Notes: generated by a model not told the origin, from the sequence alone. Shown: positions 22,990 through 34,664, counted from the stretch's first letter. The stretch: DNA of 64,000 nt from Diphasiastrum complanatum (GCA_029204225.1 CM055106.1:4074039-4138038); one strand, 5' to 3'. Translations and numbers: made by a program.

Positions 22990-24330
22990 TCAATCATAGG
23001 CAAATTTTTTGTTGATAGACGAGGATAGGCACTTTATTGCCTCTTTGTCATACTGCACATCTACTAGCAGATCATTCTCTAAGGAAATCAAGAGCTTTAC
23101 AACGTGCAGAGCTATTGTTTTCTTGACAATTGTCACCACACCATCTTCAATGTATTTTTCTCTATTATTTTTGCCAAAATACAATTGGCCCTCCAAGAGA
23201 TTTTTGCATACCTTCATACAAATTGGATCAGGCAAGTACCGCAGCAATCTGAAAAAACTAATAGTGAGTGGAACGGTCTTTTAACGTTCTGGTGCAAATG
23301 CTGGCTCATGGTATGGAAGAGACCCAGCCACATAATGCTTCATAACTTCCAAGTAGTTATTAAACGCATCATCCGAATGCAGCAAGATAATAATATACTC
23401 CTCAAAGGTTTGATACAAAGTCTTCAAGGGCAACCTTCCCTTCAATGTGTCAACGAGCTGACTACCGAGAATGCCTGACAATCCCTGATAAAATTGGGCC
23501 ATTCTTTTGCTCATCTCTTGATCTAGCTTCACTCCTTCGATGTATCGAGGCTTGTCCAACGAGATCTAGAGATCTCGTGCACGCTCCATCATTTCAGCCA
23601 AGTTGCTCCTTTTACGTTTGCTCTCAGGTTCATAATTCAACCTGTTGGACTCCAATATGTAGCGGGGCATGTCTTTATACATACATATATACACATGCAC
23701 ATATGCAAATAGCCTATCGTATAGTTGGCTATAAAGATTACCAGTTCTAATGATGGTCAATGCTATCTCGTTACAAGCATAGCAAAAATGCTAATCATCA
23801 ATAGGTTCAAAAGTACAATGAGGTAAGAACCTATTTTTGCATAGCCCATCCAATTTGGAACCTTCATTGGTGTCCGTCTCTTTTGAATACAGCTCTACAT
23901 ACAATTGCACTTCTTCCGCCATATCGACACATCTAAATTCACGGTACATCTTTAAAAATTTCTCTGGACTATCGAACAAAACCTCAGATTCATCTCCACT
24001 CTTGAAAGAAATCGGCCGCATTGTGACATTGAAGGAAGTAGGTGCAGGCCCATTTGTCATGCAAACTGATTGATACAACTGCTCAACAAAAAAAAAAACC
24101 AAGGGCATGTTGGTTCGTAGAAAGCGAGGCTCGACGAATATTCTTTGACTCAATTCGATACATATGCTTGCCCCGCCCCAAACGTAACCAACATCATTAA
24201 AGGAATATGCATCAAGATTGACATTTGTTTCCTCCTCAAACTCACCTAATGCATCATCATTATCGGAGGATGATACAATGTCATAGAGGCCTCCAGTTAT
24301 TGTTCCAGTCAGATTAACCCTTGGCTCCAA
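22990..24330 (-). pseudogene. Unknown ORF of about 447 codons with a few in-frame stops
   Basis: One reading frame runs from 24330 to 22990 on minus, interrupted by stops near 23791, 23566 and 23281 and one more just after 23281, with coherent protein text between them. It starts with an acidic part (SSSDNDDALGEFEEETNVNL), then IFVEPRFLRTNMPLVFFFVE, SPEKFLKMYREFRCVDMAEE, a Cys/His piece LCKNRFLPHCTF, and LNYEPESKRKRSNLAEMMER. It ends with MAQFYQGLSGILGSQLVD and ENDLLVDVQYDKEAIKC. No family was recognised. It converges on the DUF7869-like unit. The few stops and absence of frameshifts suggest recent loss, or a sequence with errors. Confidence 0.5.
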
Positions 24331-24357
24331 TGGACATTTTACAGCCTGTCCAACCGG

Positions 24358-24410
24358 CCTAGCTATCCTTCGACCAACAGAAATTTTCTGTTGGTCGAAG
24401 GATAGCTAGG
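24358..24410. repeat. Perfect 53-nt palindrome (26-bp arms, 1-nt centre)
   Basis: The left arm at 24358-24383 begins CCTAGCTATCCTTCGACC. The right arm at 24385-24410 is its exact reverse complement, ending GGTCGAAGGATAGCTAGG. Position 24384 is the only unpaired base. The bases outside the arms do not pair. Confidence 0.95.
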
Positions 24411-24415
24411 TGGCG

Positions 24416-24881
24416 TCATTTCAATGTAACTTTTTGTCGTGCTTGTTTTCTGCATCTAGATAGAGTTGGAGCTGAGGATGGTGCCAGTTCTGTCTTAGAT
24501 AATAATACCACTTTTGTTCCTCTCAGCTCGTTGACTACGGCCGTGGCAATTTTAGCTGTCTCCATCATTGTTTCTTCACGTTCTCGTATCATTTCATGCA
24601 AGTTGTGAAGAGCAATCATCCCATCGAGTAAATTTCCATGATATCTACGCAATGCACCAGTTGAGTCATGAATTTTGGGTGGTATAATGCACTGTATCCG
24701 AGCAAGACAGAACAAAATGACATTCTTTTCCATTAGAACCTTGGGTCATGAATTCAACCCTTTCAATCAGCATGGTTTCAGGCATTATAATTGCCCGCAC
24801 CACACCGATAGTTTCAACATCTTCCATCAAAAATCCAGGCTCACCAACCGATACTTTGGAGACAACGACGAAGACTTTCAT
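24416..24881 (-). pseudogene. Upstream coding piece of the unknown minus-strand unit
   Basis: Two minus ORFs (24733-24416, 105 aa; 24881-24666, 71 aa) overlap in different frames. The first has a helical segment (LLDGMIALHNLHEMIRERE, then ETAKIATAVVNELRGTKVV) and a basic C-terminus. Both lie just upstream of the 447-codon frame, separated from it by the 53-nt palindrome and a frame change. No domain was recognised. Confidence 0.3.
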
Positions 24882-25019
24882 GTACTGCCTGCTGGAAAAA
24901 GGCTTTTGAACAATTTTTCATGCCTTTGTAAAACAAAATGGATTCGCATCACCAACGGGCATGAGGACAGTCTCTTTTGTTGTGTAGAAAGCCTGCAAAC
25001 GCTCATCATATAAACAACA

Positions 25020-25250
25020 TAGAAATTTTCGCAAATGCATCGTGCGTGAAAATTTCGCAAAGGCAGGCATCACCTTTTGTTTTAAATGTTTCCCACGCCC
25101 CACACCCCTCCCCCACAATGTTTTTTTATAAATTCTCCCCCCGCTCGCCCACCTGGCACGGCAGGTGTGGGGGGGGAACATTATTTACGAAAATTTTCGC
25201 GAAGGCATTTTGCAAAGGCATTTCGCGAAATTTTCGCGAAGGCAAACATT
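25020..25250. repeat. Cluster of TTTCGCGAAA-type palindromes
   Basis: Repeated variants of GCGAAATTTTCGCGAAGGCA occur at about 25020-25065 and 25185-25240, several self-complementary around TTCGCGAA or AAATTT. Between them lies a C-rich block (25085-25125) and a G-rich block (25160-25178) that are partly complementary. The whole can fold back on itself and resembles a small non-coding transposon. No clear target duplication was found. Confidence 0.55.
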
Positions 25251-25292
25251 AATAACGACAAGATAAAAAGTTCACAAAACATATAAAAAAGT

Positions 25293-25460
25293 CAAGGACT
25301 AGGGGCTACGGACTAAGGGACAAGGGCTAAGGTTAAGGGCTAAGGGCCTAGGAGCAAGGGCCAATGGCCAAGGGGCAAGGGCCAATGGCCAACGGCTATG
25401 GGCTAAGGGCTACGAGTTAAGGGCCATTGGCTAAGGGCCAAGAGCTAAGCTCTAAGGTTT
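25293..25460. repeat. Degenerate heptanucleotide tandem array (AAGGGCT/AAGGGCC)
   Basis: About 24 consecutive units, nearly all 7 bp, each a variant of AAGGGCY (for example AAGGGCT, AAGGGCC, AATGGCC, ATGGGCT, AAGAGCT). The 7-bp register is kept almost throughout. The length matches plant telomere repeats (TTTAGGG), but the sequence differs. Confidence 0.85.
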
Positions 25461-25589
25461 CATAATTTTATTATAGTCTCGTAATTTTGTTTATTATACA
25501 AATTTATTATAATTTTATAATTTTGCTAAATATACTTCCAAAAGCATTGCAAATCTTAACATAAAGTATACCTATGATTTTTTTTAGGG

Positions 25590-26300
25590 TCAATACATGA
25601 ACTGCTCGAGAGAAGATGTTCCAGATATTTTATTTTTTCGGAAAGAAGTGATTGCATTTGGAAATATCTTAACTGCTAAATCAAGTGGAACATATTTTTT
25701 CAGAGAAGTTGGTACAAAGTGTGGTTCTAATTTCAAAGGTGTTTAAAATAGATTGTCCTTTGCCATACCCTCACGGCGATTTTGATCGCCTAAAGGACGT
25801 TTACAACTATATTTTCATCGATATCATTGCAAAGAAAGTCGTGGAATAATGCAGATATTCTCAAAATGAATGAACTCGTTCTTGCCAAGTATCCATTATA
25901 CAACATTGATGACGTTGTTGATTGTATGGATTTTGAAGGGGTAGTAGTTTTCACTGCTAAATTCAAAGGCTACTATCTTCTAATCAACATCATAGAAACC
26001 AGAGACAAGTTCACAACTCGGAGCTGTACAAAAATTGCTTAGAGAAAGAATGGATTCCGAACAACGACGGACCACAATATATGGATGTAGATACTGTTGT
26101 TCATGCATGAAAATCAAAGGCGAAAAAAACAATTAAAGCACACGACTAAACTGTGGAAAAATCAATATTTATTCTGGAAATATCAGTGGCACACATCAAA
26201 TAACACCTGTCCAAATTATCCAATGAAGGTGCAGCTAATATTGATGAGTAGTTGTAAAGTCCTAGTTACAATCTTTGTGGCCATCAGTGTAGGACTTGTA
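25590..26300 (+). pseudogene. Weak unrecognised coding traces
   Basis: Plus-strand fragments such as SREDVPDILFFRKEVIAFGN with TYFFREVGTKCGSNF (about 25600-25745), and ADILKMNELVLAKYPLYNID (25845-25905), read like protein but sit in different frames and match no family I know. They may be the far end of the mobile unit that contains the DUF7869-like protein. Confidence 0.3.
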
Positions 26301-26314
26301 ATGTATTATTGAGT

Positions 26315-28005
26315 GTTGGCAGATTCTGAATTTGCAACATTGAGTCCATCAGATAGTGGGTCGACAATGGACATGCCTGAGCCCGAAGCTCTGATTGTCG
26401 TGTCAATGGCAGGGGATGAAGGTTCTCTTGGAACAATATCCTTGCCTTTGATGTCGACGAACTAATCCTCGATGAAGACTGTATCCCGGCTGTACAAAAC
26501 TTGCTGGGTATCGGGATCATAGAGCTTGTATGTGTTATCAGATGAAGTATATCCAATCAGGGTGCTCTTGAGACCCTCGAAGTCAAATTTCTTCCTCGTG
26601 TCTTTCTGGATCTGCACGTAGGCAATGCATCTGAACACTCTTAGGTTCTTCAGAGGGCTTAGAGCCTGTCCACACCTCATGGGGTGTCTTGCCTGAGAGG
26701 GCCTTGGTTGAACATTTGTTCTGGACGTAAGCTGCAGTGGAGACAGCTTCGGCCCAAAAGTTCTTGGGTAGTGTTGCATGCGCTAGCATACATCTGGCTG
26801 ATTCAACCAGGGTACAGTTCTTCCTCTTGGCTAAGCCATTAGACTGAAGACTGTAAGGAGTGATGAATTGCTGCTCAATGTCTTGGCTTTGGCATTACTC
26901 CTTAAACTCAGTAGAGATGTATTCTCCACCATTGTCAGACCTTAAGGCCTTGATCGTCTGTCCAGTCTCTTTTTCTGCGCGCTCCTTGAAGATTCTGAAG
27001 CAATTGAAGGCTTCTAATTTCTTCTTGATAAAGTATACCATAGTCCTTCTGGAGAATTCATCAATTAAAGTTATAAAATACTTTGCATCCTTCAGCGAAG
27101 GATTTTTCATCGGGCCACAAATGTCTGAATGTACAATGTCTAACAATCTTCTAGCAATATGTGATGGCTTGATCTAAATGGTTTCCTAGACTGGTTACCA
27201 ACTAGACAGTCTTGACAAACAAGTAACTCAACTTTATCTCTAGGATAGTCTAGATCAAGAACAATAGAATGTCGAGACATTTGTTGTACAGTAGCATGAT
27301 TCAAGTGACCAAGTCTATAATGCCAAAGTAAACTTTTATTTGCTTGAATAGAAGTACTGAGCGCTTGATTAGAGGCAGAAAAGCAATGACTTTGTTTATA
27401 CAAGTATCCATGCCTCTTTCCGAGTGCTAGGATCTTGCCTGTCCTATCAATTACTTTGCATTGATCACATTCAAATTCTACTGTATGTCCTAGATCTGTG
27501 ATTATGCTTACAGAGAGCAGATTCGTAGATAAATTTGATACATATAGGACTTTAGAAAGTAGCTTAGATTGATCATTTGCAAAACTTAATCTTATAATAC
27601 CTTCACCTTTAATAGCTTGTGTGCTATTGTCGCCAAGTGAACATACTTATTGGTACTATAGGGTGTATAGGACTCGAAACAGCCAATGAGGCTGGTCATA
27701 TGCTGAGTGACACCGGAATCCAGAAACCAAGAACTGTCGCTGGATGCTCCTTGATGGCTGGTCATGAAGGCATCATGATTCGCTTCTTGAATAGGTTGTG
27801 GAGCTTCTGTAGCTGCATTTGCCACTTGATTCGACCGCCCCTTGTTGTTGTGCTTTGCTTGCAGTATCCGGCAGTCTTAAATTTCGTGATTGTTTCGCTT
27901 GCAGTATCTGCAGAATAGCTTCTTCTTCGTCTGCGGATTCGACTGTTCCTTCTGTTGTGCTGGTTTCTGGTCTTGCTTTGATTGCTTCGGGCTAGTGTGC
28001 TTGTG
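26315..28005 (-). pseudogene. Copia gag-pol fragment (zinc knuckle to integrase), antisense
   Basis: Reading on minus from 28005: a zinc knuckle CRYCKRNNHEI-DC with a stop inside (near 27900), protease WFLDSGVTQHMT (near 27725), the GAG pre-integrase domain LLWHYRLGHLNHATVQQMS (near 27320), then integrase. The integrase shows HSDICGPM, LIDEFSRR (second word of the catalytic core) and RSDNGGEYIS. It then has FWAEAVSTAAYVQNKCST and the C-terminal STLIGYTSSDNTYKLYDPD. Order and spacing match Ty1/copia. The text stops near 26315; reverse transcriptase and RNase H are absent, as are recognisable LTRs. Several frame changes separate the domains, so it is inactive. Confidence 0.88.
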
Positions 28006-30960
28006 CTAGTGCATGGGCCTGAGTTCCAAGGGCCGTGAATCCTATAGTGCCCGTATATTTCGATGGCACACTACAGGTTGTGTTCTAGTTTGGCATAAAA
28101 ATAAAATAACTATTTTTTAATTTTCTAAGCCCGGGAGGATATTCCGCCTCACCGAGTGTCTATTAACCCTCCCTCTATGTTCCAAGAGGCCGGGGTAAAA
28201 TCCCTTCATTCATTCGCACACACATTGTATCAAAAGTATCACTCGAAATGATTACATGCAACATACACTCATACCCAATGTGAATTATGATCACCAAACA
28301 TATCTACTACGAAGTACTAATCATCTGTGCCTAAAAAACTTCCAAGCACATCTTCATCATCCAAGGCCAGTTAACACATAACACAATGCACACGATGCAA
28401 CTCATACCCGTACCGAAGATGAAAATACAACTACGACAAAAGCTTGCCTCATGACTGCTACATAAGATTTCTACTAAGCATTTATCAACTTCAAGAAAAA
28501 CAACTAGCATTTTAATAGACAAGTGAGACATAAACATGTCAACTGTAAAGATTTCTACTAAGCATTTATTGACTTCAAGAAAAACAACTCGCATTTCAAT
28601 AGACAAGTGAGAGGGCTCAGTCACTGCTCTGACGAGTATCTCGTTGATCTTCAAAATGGATGTGGGGCCCACGTACACTAGACCCTTCCTTCTTAGGTCA
28701 TTCCTTTAGGACTGGTTGCGCTCCATCTGGCATGGAACGATCGACGCATTGAAACTTGAAAGAACGAGTGGGCTGTAGGACGAGCTGCGGGCTCCTACAT
28801 GTACGTCACCTTCTGCCTACTGAGCATTGCGTTCGGGAAACCTTTTTTGGGTTCTCCTCCAAAAACCTGTAGCTCTTGAACTCTTTCGGTTTTCTCAAGG
28901 ATGACTCTCAATACAGGCCGGTGATACATTATTTTATGACCTCAGAAAACCTGCAAGTTTTCAAGCATGCCGTTTTTTGACAAAAGTTGCCGATTCTATT
29001 CCTGAACTTTGCCGGCTTTCCCGAACACTGGTCCGACTCCATGGCATTTGTGGGACGAAGGCGCCAGAATGGTTTTTAGCAAAGAGAGCGTGTTTTTCTG
29101 TTAAATCTCGTGAACAGAATCTCTTCTGGATACTAAGATCCAGGACTGTGCTACTTCAGTCTGTCTGTTCGCTGCTCATGCTCATGAAGGAAGCCATCAT
29201 GCCTCTCTTACACAAAATGGTGTACTAATGCGGCCGCTTCACTATTTCTGGCCACGGGAGTCAAGTGCGCCTGTCCACAGTAGGTACATTTGCTGATTTC
29301 AAGCGGTTGACTTACTGTATGTGATGAGGAATGAGGCGCGAGACAGATGGTTAAATGGCTAATGGAGGTTGGCCCCCGTCTGAGAGAGAGGCATTATATG
29401 ATTTATAGCTTAGCTGGCTTCATTGCTGGCAGTGTGCAGGTTTCAGAAACCCTCCTTGATGGAAAAACACATTCAATCACACGTTTCTCAGGATTATATC
29501 AGTAGGACCTTCGTTTCACAGATCAACAGAGATATGATGTTCACATTTCCACACAAGGTGTCAGGTAGGTTGAGTTTCTTCTCTCTCTCAGACTACTGAT
29601 CAGTATCTAAGTGGTGAAACATGATATCACAGGTGAATTGTGGCTCATAGACTCAGTCATTTCAGAAAACATTCTAATCATCTATCACTCTTCTCATAAC
29701 AACATTACAGATCTATTAGTGCAGCACTATTGGAAGAATGATCTATTAATGTCTCTCCTCTCATTTGAGATCACAGTCTTGAGAATGGAAGCAGAACTCA
29801 GCACATTCTTGGATACAAAAAGATGAGATCTGGCACAACAGCTTGTGAACACACTTTTGAGCAGGAGTAATCCAGCACAGGAAGTTGTAGAATGAAAACT
29901 AAGTGATCAACCAGAGAACACATTTTTAACCGTGAGGGCAGAAAACTCAGCATAGTAGAAGGAAGTTGGTAGCTAGAGGCAAAGAAGATCCTTCTATGCA
30001 GCACGTACAGCTCCTTTTGTAGAGCTGGATTTACTTCATCTTTTCAATTTGCCATATTGTCACTTTTCCCATCCTTCATAACAAACTTGCATTATACATC
30101 TCAAGGGCATTAAATGCTAATTTAGCCCTTAAAACCATGTGTCTATTGAAAAGCCCTTTTTGAAGTATGGCTTTTAGGCCCATGGTAGTTAAATAATGGC
30201 CCTTTAAAACTTCAATAACTTTGAATTGCCCATTATGAGCCCTTTTTTTTTTTGTTAGCCATAAAGGATCGTTAGCCTCTTTTTCCATGTGCCAATAAAG
30301 GGAACTTTGTCAATTGCCATACCCAACTTATAAATTGCTTCTTTTGGTCTCTTAATTGTTCCAATACCCATAGCTCCCATTTAAGGGCCTCCTTGGTATT
30401 AATGGCGATTTGCTCTTTTTCCCACATGGCTATTAGGAGGCCCCATGGTTAATTTCCCTAGCCCTTGGTCTTTGGTCATGAAGTCATATCCTTCTTGTTC
30501 CATCGGCCCTTTTTTTAGGATTATCTTGGTCTCTTTTTTGACATTGCACTTTGTGGATTTTTGTCTCGCAATTTCACAATTTTGGTGACTGAACCCCCTC
30601 TTCCCACTGAGCAGCAACCTGAAAACATAGTACTTCAGTTTTTATATTAGTATCAAAAATCACAGTACATTGCAAGATCTTAGACCAGTAGCCTTTGAAA
30701 GTAAGAAATTGATGTCGTAGTGAGGTTACTGGACTTCATTTGAGTGTGTTTCAATCTTAGGAAGTGGCAAAAGTCATTAGATTGAGGATCGATCATAGGT
30801 TGATCAAGATTCCATGATTCTATGTGTTGATTTGCTTGGTATAAGTGCTAGAACGAAATTTTTGAGACAGTTCTAAATCTTGGTGATTTCTTTTAAAAGC
30901 ATTTGTTGTTGTTCAAAGGAGTGCTTTGTGCATTGAAACAGGCTAAAAGAGAAGATCAGG
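28006..30960. other. Gene-free stretch
   Basis: No ORF or RNA gene is supported. It contains the duplication at 28464-28612, an ORF of 83 codons (28977-29228) without family resemblance, and a stretch at 30100-30570 with many scattered GCCCTTT/GGCCCAT words that suggests an old repeat. Probably old transposon debris. Confidence 0.45.
28464..28612. repeat. 65-bp direct duplication, 84-bp spacing
   Basis: Copies at 28464-28528 and 28548-28612 start AAGATTTCTACTAAGCATTT and end AGACAAGTGAGA. Only three differences were noticed by eye. It appears to be a local tandem duplication with a short spacer. Confidence 0.85.
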
Positions 30961-30970
30961 TCATTGCTAC

Positions 30971-31402
30971 ATGGCAACCTCAATTGGACTCATGTTGGAA
31001 GCCAATGATAGTCTTACCTCAACTAACTATTCATTGTGGAAAGTGAGGATGGAGTCACTTTTTGAGATGAATGATGTTTCGGATATTGTTGTAGGTTTGG
31101 AGGAGAGACCAACAACACAACAAGATCAAGTAAGGTATGACAAGAGGGCCAAAAAGGCTCTACACATGATAAAGATGAATGTTACCAATGAACTTCTCAA
31201 GGAAGTTGGTAAGTGCACATCATCTTTGGAAGCTTGGAATTCATTGAAAAAGCTTTATGAATCCAAGTCGAATTCTAGAGTGTTGACTCTAAGAAGGCAA
31301 ATCTTTTCTTGTTTGCAAAAGAATGAAGAAAGTTCTACTTTTGTTTTGAGAATGAAAGCATTGAATGATGAGTTGGCTTGCATTGATCAAAGCATTTGGT
31401 GA
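30971..31402 (+). CDS. Truncated copia gag ORF (143 aa)
   Basis: An ORF starting MATSIGLMLEANDSLTSTNY, closely parallel to the first 143 residues of the gag of element A at 14920 (for example SLWKVRMESLFEMNDVSDIV against SIWKLRMESILILQDVMDIV). It stops after DELACIDQSIW, before the zinc knuckle. About 175 bp downstream an LTR begins, so almost all of pol is deleted. No left LTR was found. Confidence 0.8.
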   Translation: MATSIGLMLEANDSLTSTNYSLWKVRMESLFEMNDVSDIVVGLEERPTTQQDQVRYDKRAKKALHMIKMNVTNELLKEVGKCTSSLEAWNSLKKLYESKSNSRVLTLRRQIFSCLQKNEESSTFVLRMKALNDELACIDQSIW

Positions 31403-31575
31403 AAAAAATATTGACATAGATTGTTATCAAACTATTTCATGTCCATTCCAATCTCCAGAGTGAGATTCTTTGGGTCAAGAGAGATTCCAAAAGGGGTGAT
31501 TGGATCTTATCTTTCTGTGTTTGAATCAAGTACACATGTCAAGTTCATGTGATCTAGTGTAGATCCTTTTTTTTT

Positions 31576-32395
31576 TGTGAAAATTAGCAAAAGCTAACTT
31601 GATCAAATCTTGTAAATATCATTATGACTAGTCCATATCATCATTAGACATGTGTGTAGCCTATTTCAACATGTGGAATAATTGCATTTATCATTTAGAT
31701 AAGTCATATAGGTTGTACATACCCATTCAATTGAGATCTATTGGGTACAATGGCCAAAATCTAGTTTTCTAGCTATATGCCACTTGGCATCATGTTATTG
31801 GTAGGAAATGCTATGCCATAAGTTTAGGAGTGATCTCCCATGTGTAGAGGGCTGCTCACACATGTGGAACATCAGTAGAAGTCGAATTTGGACTTGTAGA
31901 AGATTTTTATCTAGGTTCCTATCAATTAGAAAAATTGCCTAAAATCAAGGCAGGTGGCTATAAGTTAGGAAACTTGGTCCATGTGCCATCCATGTGCCAT
32001 ATTGATGATTATTGGTGGATCCTTTGATGAGTAGGCACTCTCACATGTGCATCAGCTCTTGTGTATATATAGTGGCTCATTTGGCCATAATTGACATGGA
32101 AGCTAAATCTTGGTTTTGGACCAATTCTAGTCTATTCTCTCTATTTGTCTTGTGTTTTTATGCATTGATTGGGTTCTAAGCTTAGTATACTTTATTCTCA
32201 GCTTGTTGTCCATACTCTGATAGGTTTTCACACATGTGAAACCAGCAAGTACAAGTTTTGATCAATAATGGTTGTTCTTGTTAGATTTATTCATCTAGAT
32301 TTGATGTAAATGCTATATAATCTTGTGTAGATTGATAGGTTTATCTAATCTAATATCCAATCACACTTGTGGATCTGATTCAAATCTATTCTTGG
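31576..32395 (+). mobile_element. LTR downstream of the truncated gag
   Basis: It begins TGTGAAAATTAGC after a T-rich run and matches the LTR fragment at 1052 in several blocks. A TATA box (TATATATAG, 32064-32072) is followed by GGCTCATTTGGCCATAAT, as in that fragment. It contains CACATGTGTG-type palindromes. The 3' end is uncertain, near the GA microsatellite at 32416. It belongs to the same broad LTR group as element A. Confidence 0.6.
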
Positions 32396-32413
32396 TCCAT
32401 TTTGCTGCACTTT

Positions 32414-32415
<2 letters not shown>

Positions 32416-32507
<92 letters not shown>
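32416..32507. repeat. (GA)n microsatellite, about 92 bp
   Basis: A pure GA run beside the end of the LTR. Confidence 0.95.
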
Positions 32508-32509
<2 letters not shown>

Positions 32510-32771
32510 GAAAAGCCCGTCGATGATGAGCGATTTGGATAGGCCACTATTGGCTCATGACTAATATTGTGCACCGGTTGATTTAGATATGCGACTAATG
32601 ATTTGGGTGGCGGCCAATGGTTGGGTGGCATTTTGGACAAGGGCATTGGGTGGTGAACATTGGTTTTGGTGGGCATCAATGCTCTGGATGGAGCCTGGAC
32701 AGTTTGAGTGGAGGTAGAAAGAGAGGTAGGGAGATATAGAGAGAGGGGGGGGTTAAGGCAGAGAGGAGAGA

Positions 32772-32772
<1 letters not shown>

Positions 32773-32858
<86 letters not shown>
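32773..32858. repeat. (TG)n microsatellite, about 86 bp
   Basis: A pure TG run, followed by short GA runs (about 32898-32922 and 33027-33047). The simple repeats give a spurious 199-codon minus ORF. Confidence 0.95.
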
Positions 32859-32862
<4 letters not shown>

Positions 32863-32896
32863 TGCGTATTTAGAGTTTAGGAAAATGGAGAGGGGT

Positions 32897-32928
<32 letters not shown>

Positions 32929-33049
32929 GGTGTGTTTAGGGTTGAGAGAAGGGAGGAAGAGAGAGTGTGAGAAAGAGAAAGACAAATGGAGAGTGTGTGT
33001 GGGTATGTGTTTAGGGTTTAGGAAAAGAGAGAGAGAGAGAGAGAGATGA

Positions 33050-34550
33050 CCGTCTACCCTAATTGAATGGGGGATGACCGTCTACCCTATCCCCCCTCCC
33101 TTTCGTACCCCAACATTATTTTGTTTCCACCCTCCTTCCTTTCACTTTCCCTCCCATTTGACTTCATACATAACTTTAATATGTGAAAAAAACATTTCAA
33201 CTCTAAAATCTAACCCTAAACTAGTTTTTCCCAAGTCATGCATCTCTTTTGCCTTCTAAAATGCCATATAAAACTCCCTCCGAAATGTCTCTACACCCCA
33301 TTTCTATATCCTTCCAACCCCACTCCAATCACCACTTTTGCTCTCCCAAACCCTAAATTTTCTTAACCCACTTCTAATCTTACTCGTACTCTAAACCACA
33401 AACTTAACTATTTTTCCCTCTTTTTTCACCCCCTAAAGTCTATACTACATTTTCCAAAGAATGTTCCTAGCCTCCTCCAAACTCGGTTCTATCTTCGCCC
33501 CCCCTATTTCATAAACCATTAAGGCAGTCATATCCCCCTCAAATAAAGTCCTAGATTATTTGTCAAAAAATAATGGAACTTAACTTATCATCACAATAAC
33601 AACACAATAAAACACGGCCTCACCTTAGCCATCATAATATGTAGACGACTGCTTTGCTCCCTTGTTCGGATCGTTCATGTGCACATATTGCTATACCACC
33701 CCACATTTCAACTTAATGATTCATATAGGACCTAAACATTGTATCACTCTACAATCATAAACCCTAAACTATGCAAATTATGGCTCAAATTTTATGATAA
33801 AAATAGTCTTGTTTTACTTGTACTGGTGGTTAGTTCCTTTGGAACCTTCTGGGAGCGTGTATCATTAAAAACTTTAATCACCACTTGAATGATTCCACAT
33901 GCATGACTTTATTTTCCAAATCCTTAAGTAGAAAGCATAGTAGCATCTCTACCTATTCTCAACTTAAGATGCATTGTCAATTAATCTTAAGATACACATA
34001 CAAATACATGTATGTATGTATATGTACGTGTATGTGTATGTATGTGTAGGTAAACGATCATTGCACAAAATTGGCCAAAATCAAATGAATATTACATCAC
34101 CAGATTATCTCAGAATTGTCGAATGTTTAAATTCATTGTGCGAATAGTGGTTCTAACTATTTCAATTGGAAAATAAATAAGGACCTAAAGGAAGCTACGG
34201 AAAGAGAATTTTAGTCACGTTCTAATTATCTCCCATTCAAGTTTGTGAGCAAGAAATACTAAAGTAGAACTTGTGTGTCTTACTCTTGCTAGACTCAAGC
34301 ACTAAATTCAAAGTGAATCTTAGAATATTGAACTTGCTAGACATCACCAGCTAGAGAATATTAAATCAACTATCTTGGATACTCCAATTTCTGAAGATGA
34401 CTGTTCAATATGTTGTTGTCAACAAAAAAAAATCAAATCATTTGCATTTGATATTCAATTTCTAGGAGGTGAAGGCTCTATTTTGAAATAGAGGAGAGGG
34501 GGGAAGTACGGGGGGAAGGTGTGAAAGAAGAGGGGTTTAGAGAGAGGCTG
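33050..34550. other. Gene-free stretch
   Basis: C-rich then AT-rich sequence with no supported coding region. A short duplicated word GATGACCGTCTACCCTA occurs near 33045 and 33073, and a TATG/TGTA-rich run lies at about 34005-34050. Confidence 0.45.
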
Positions 34551-34553
34551 ATG

Positions 34554-34664
<111 letters not shown>

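Noticed and set aside
28464-28612. CRISPR-like repeat-spacer array
   Set aside because: Only two copies with a 19-bp spacer in a plant nuclear sequence; a local duplication explains it.
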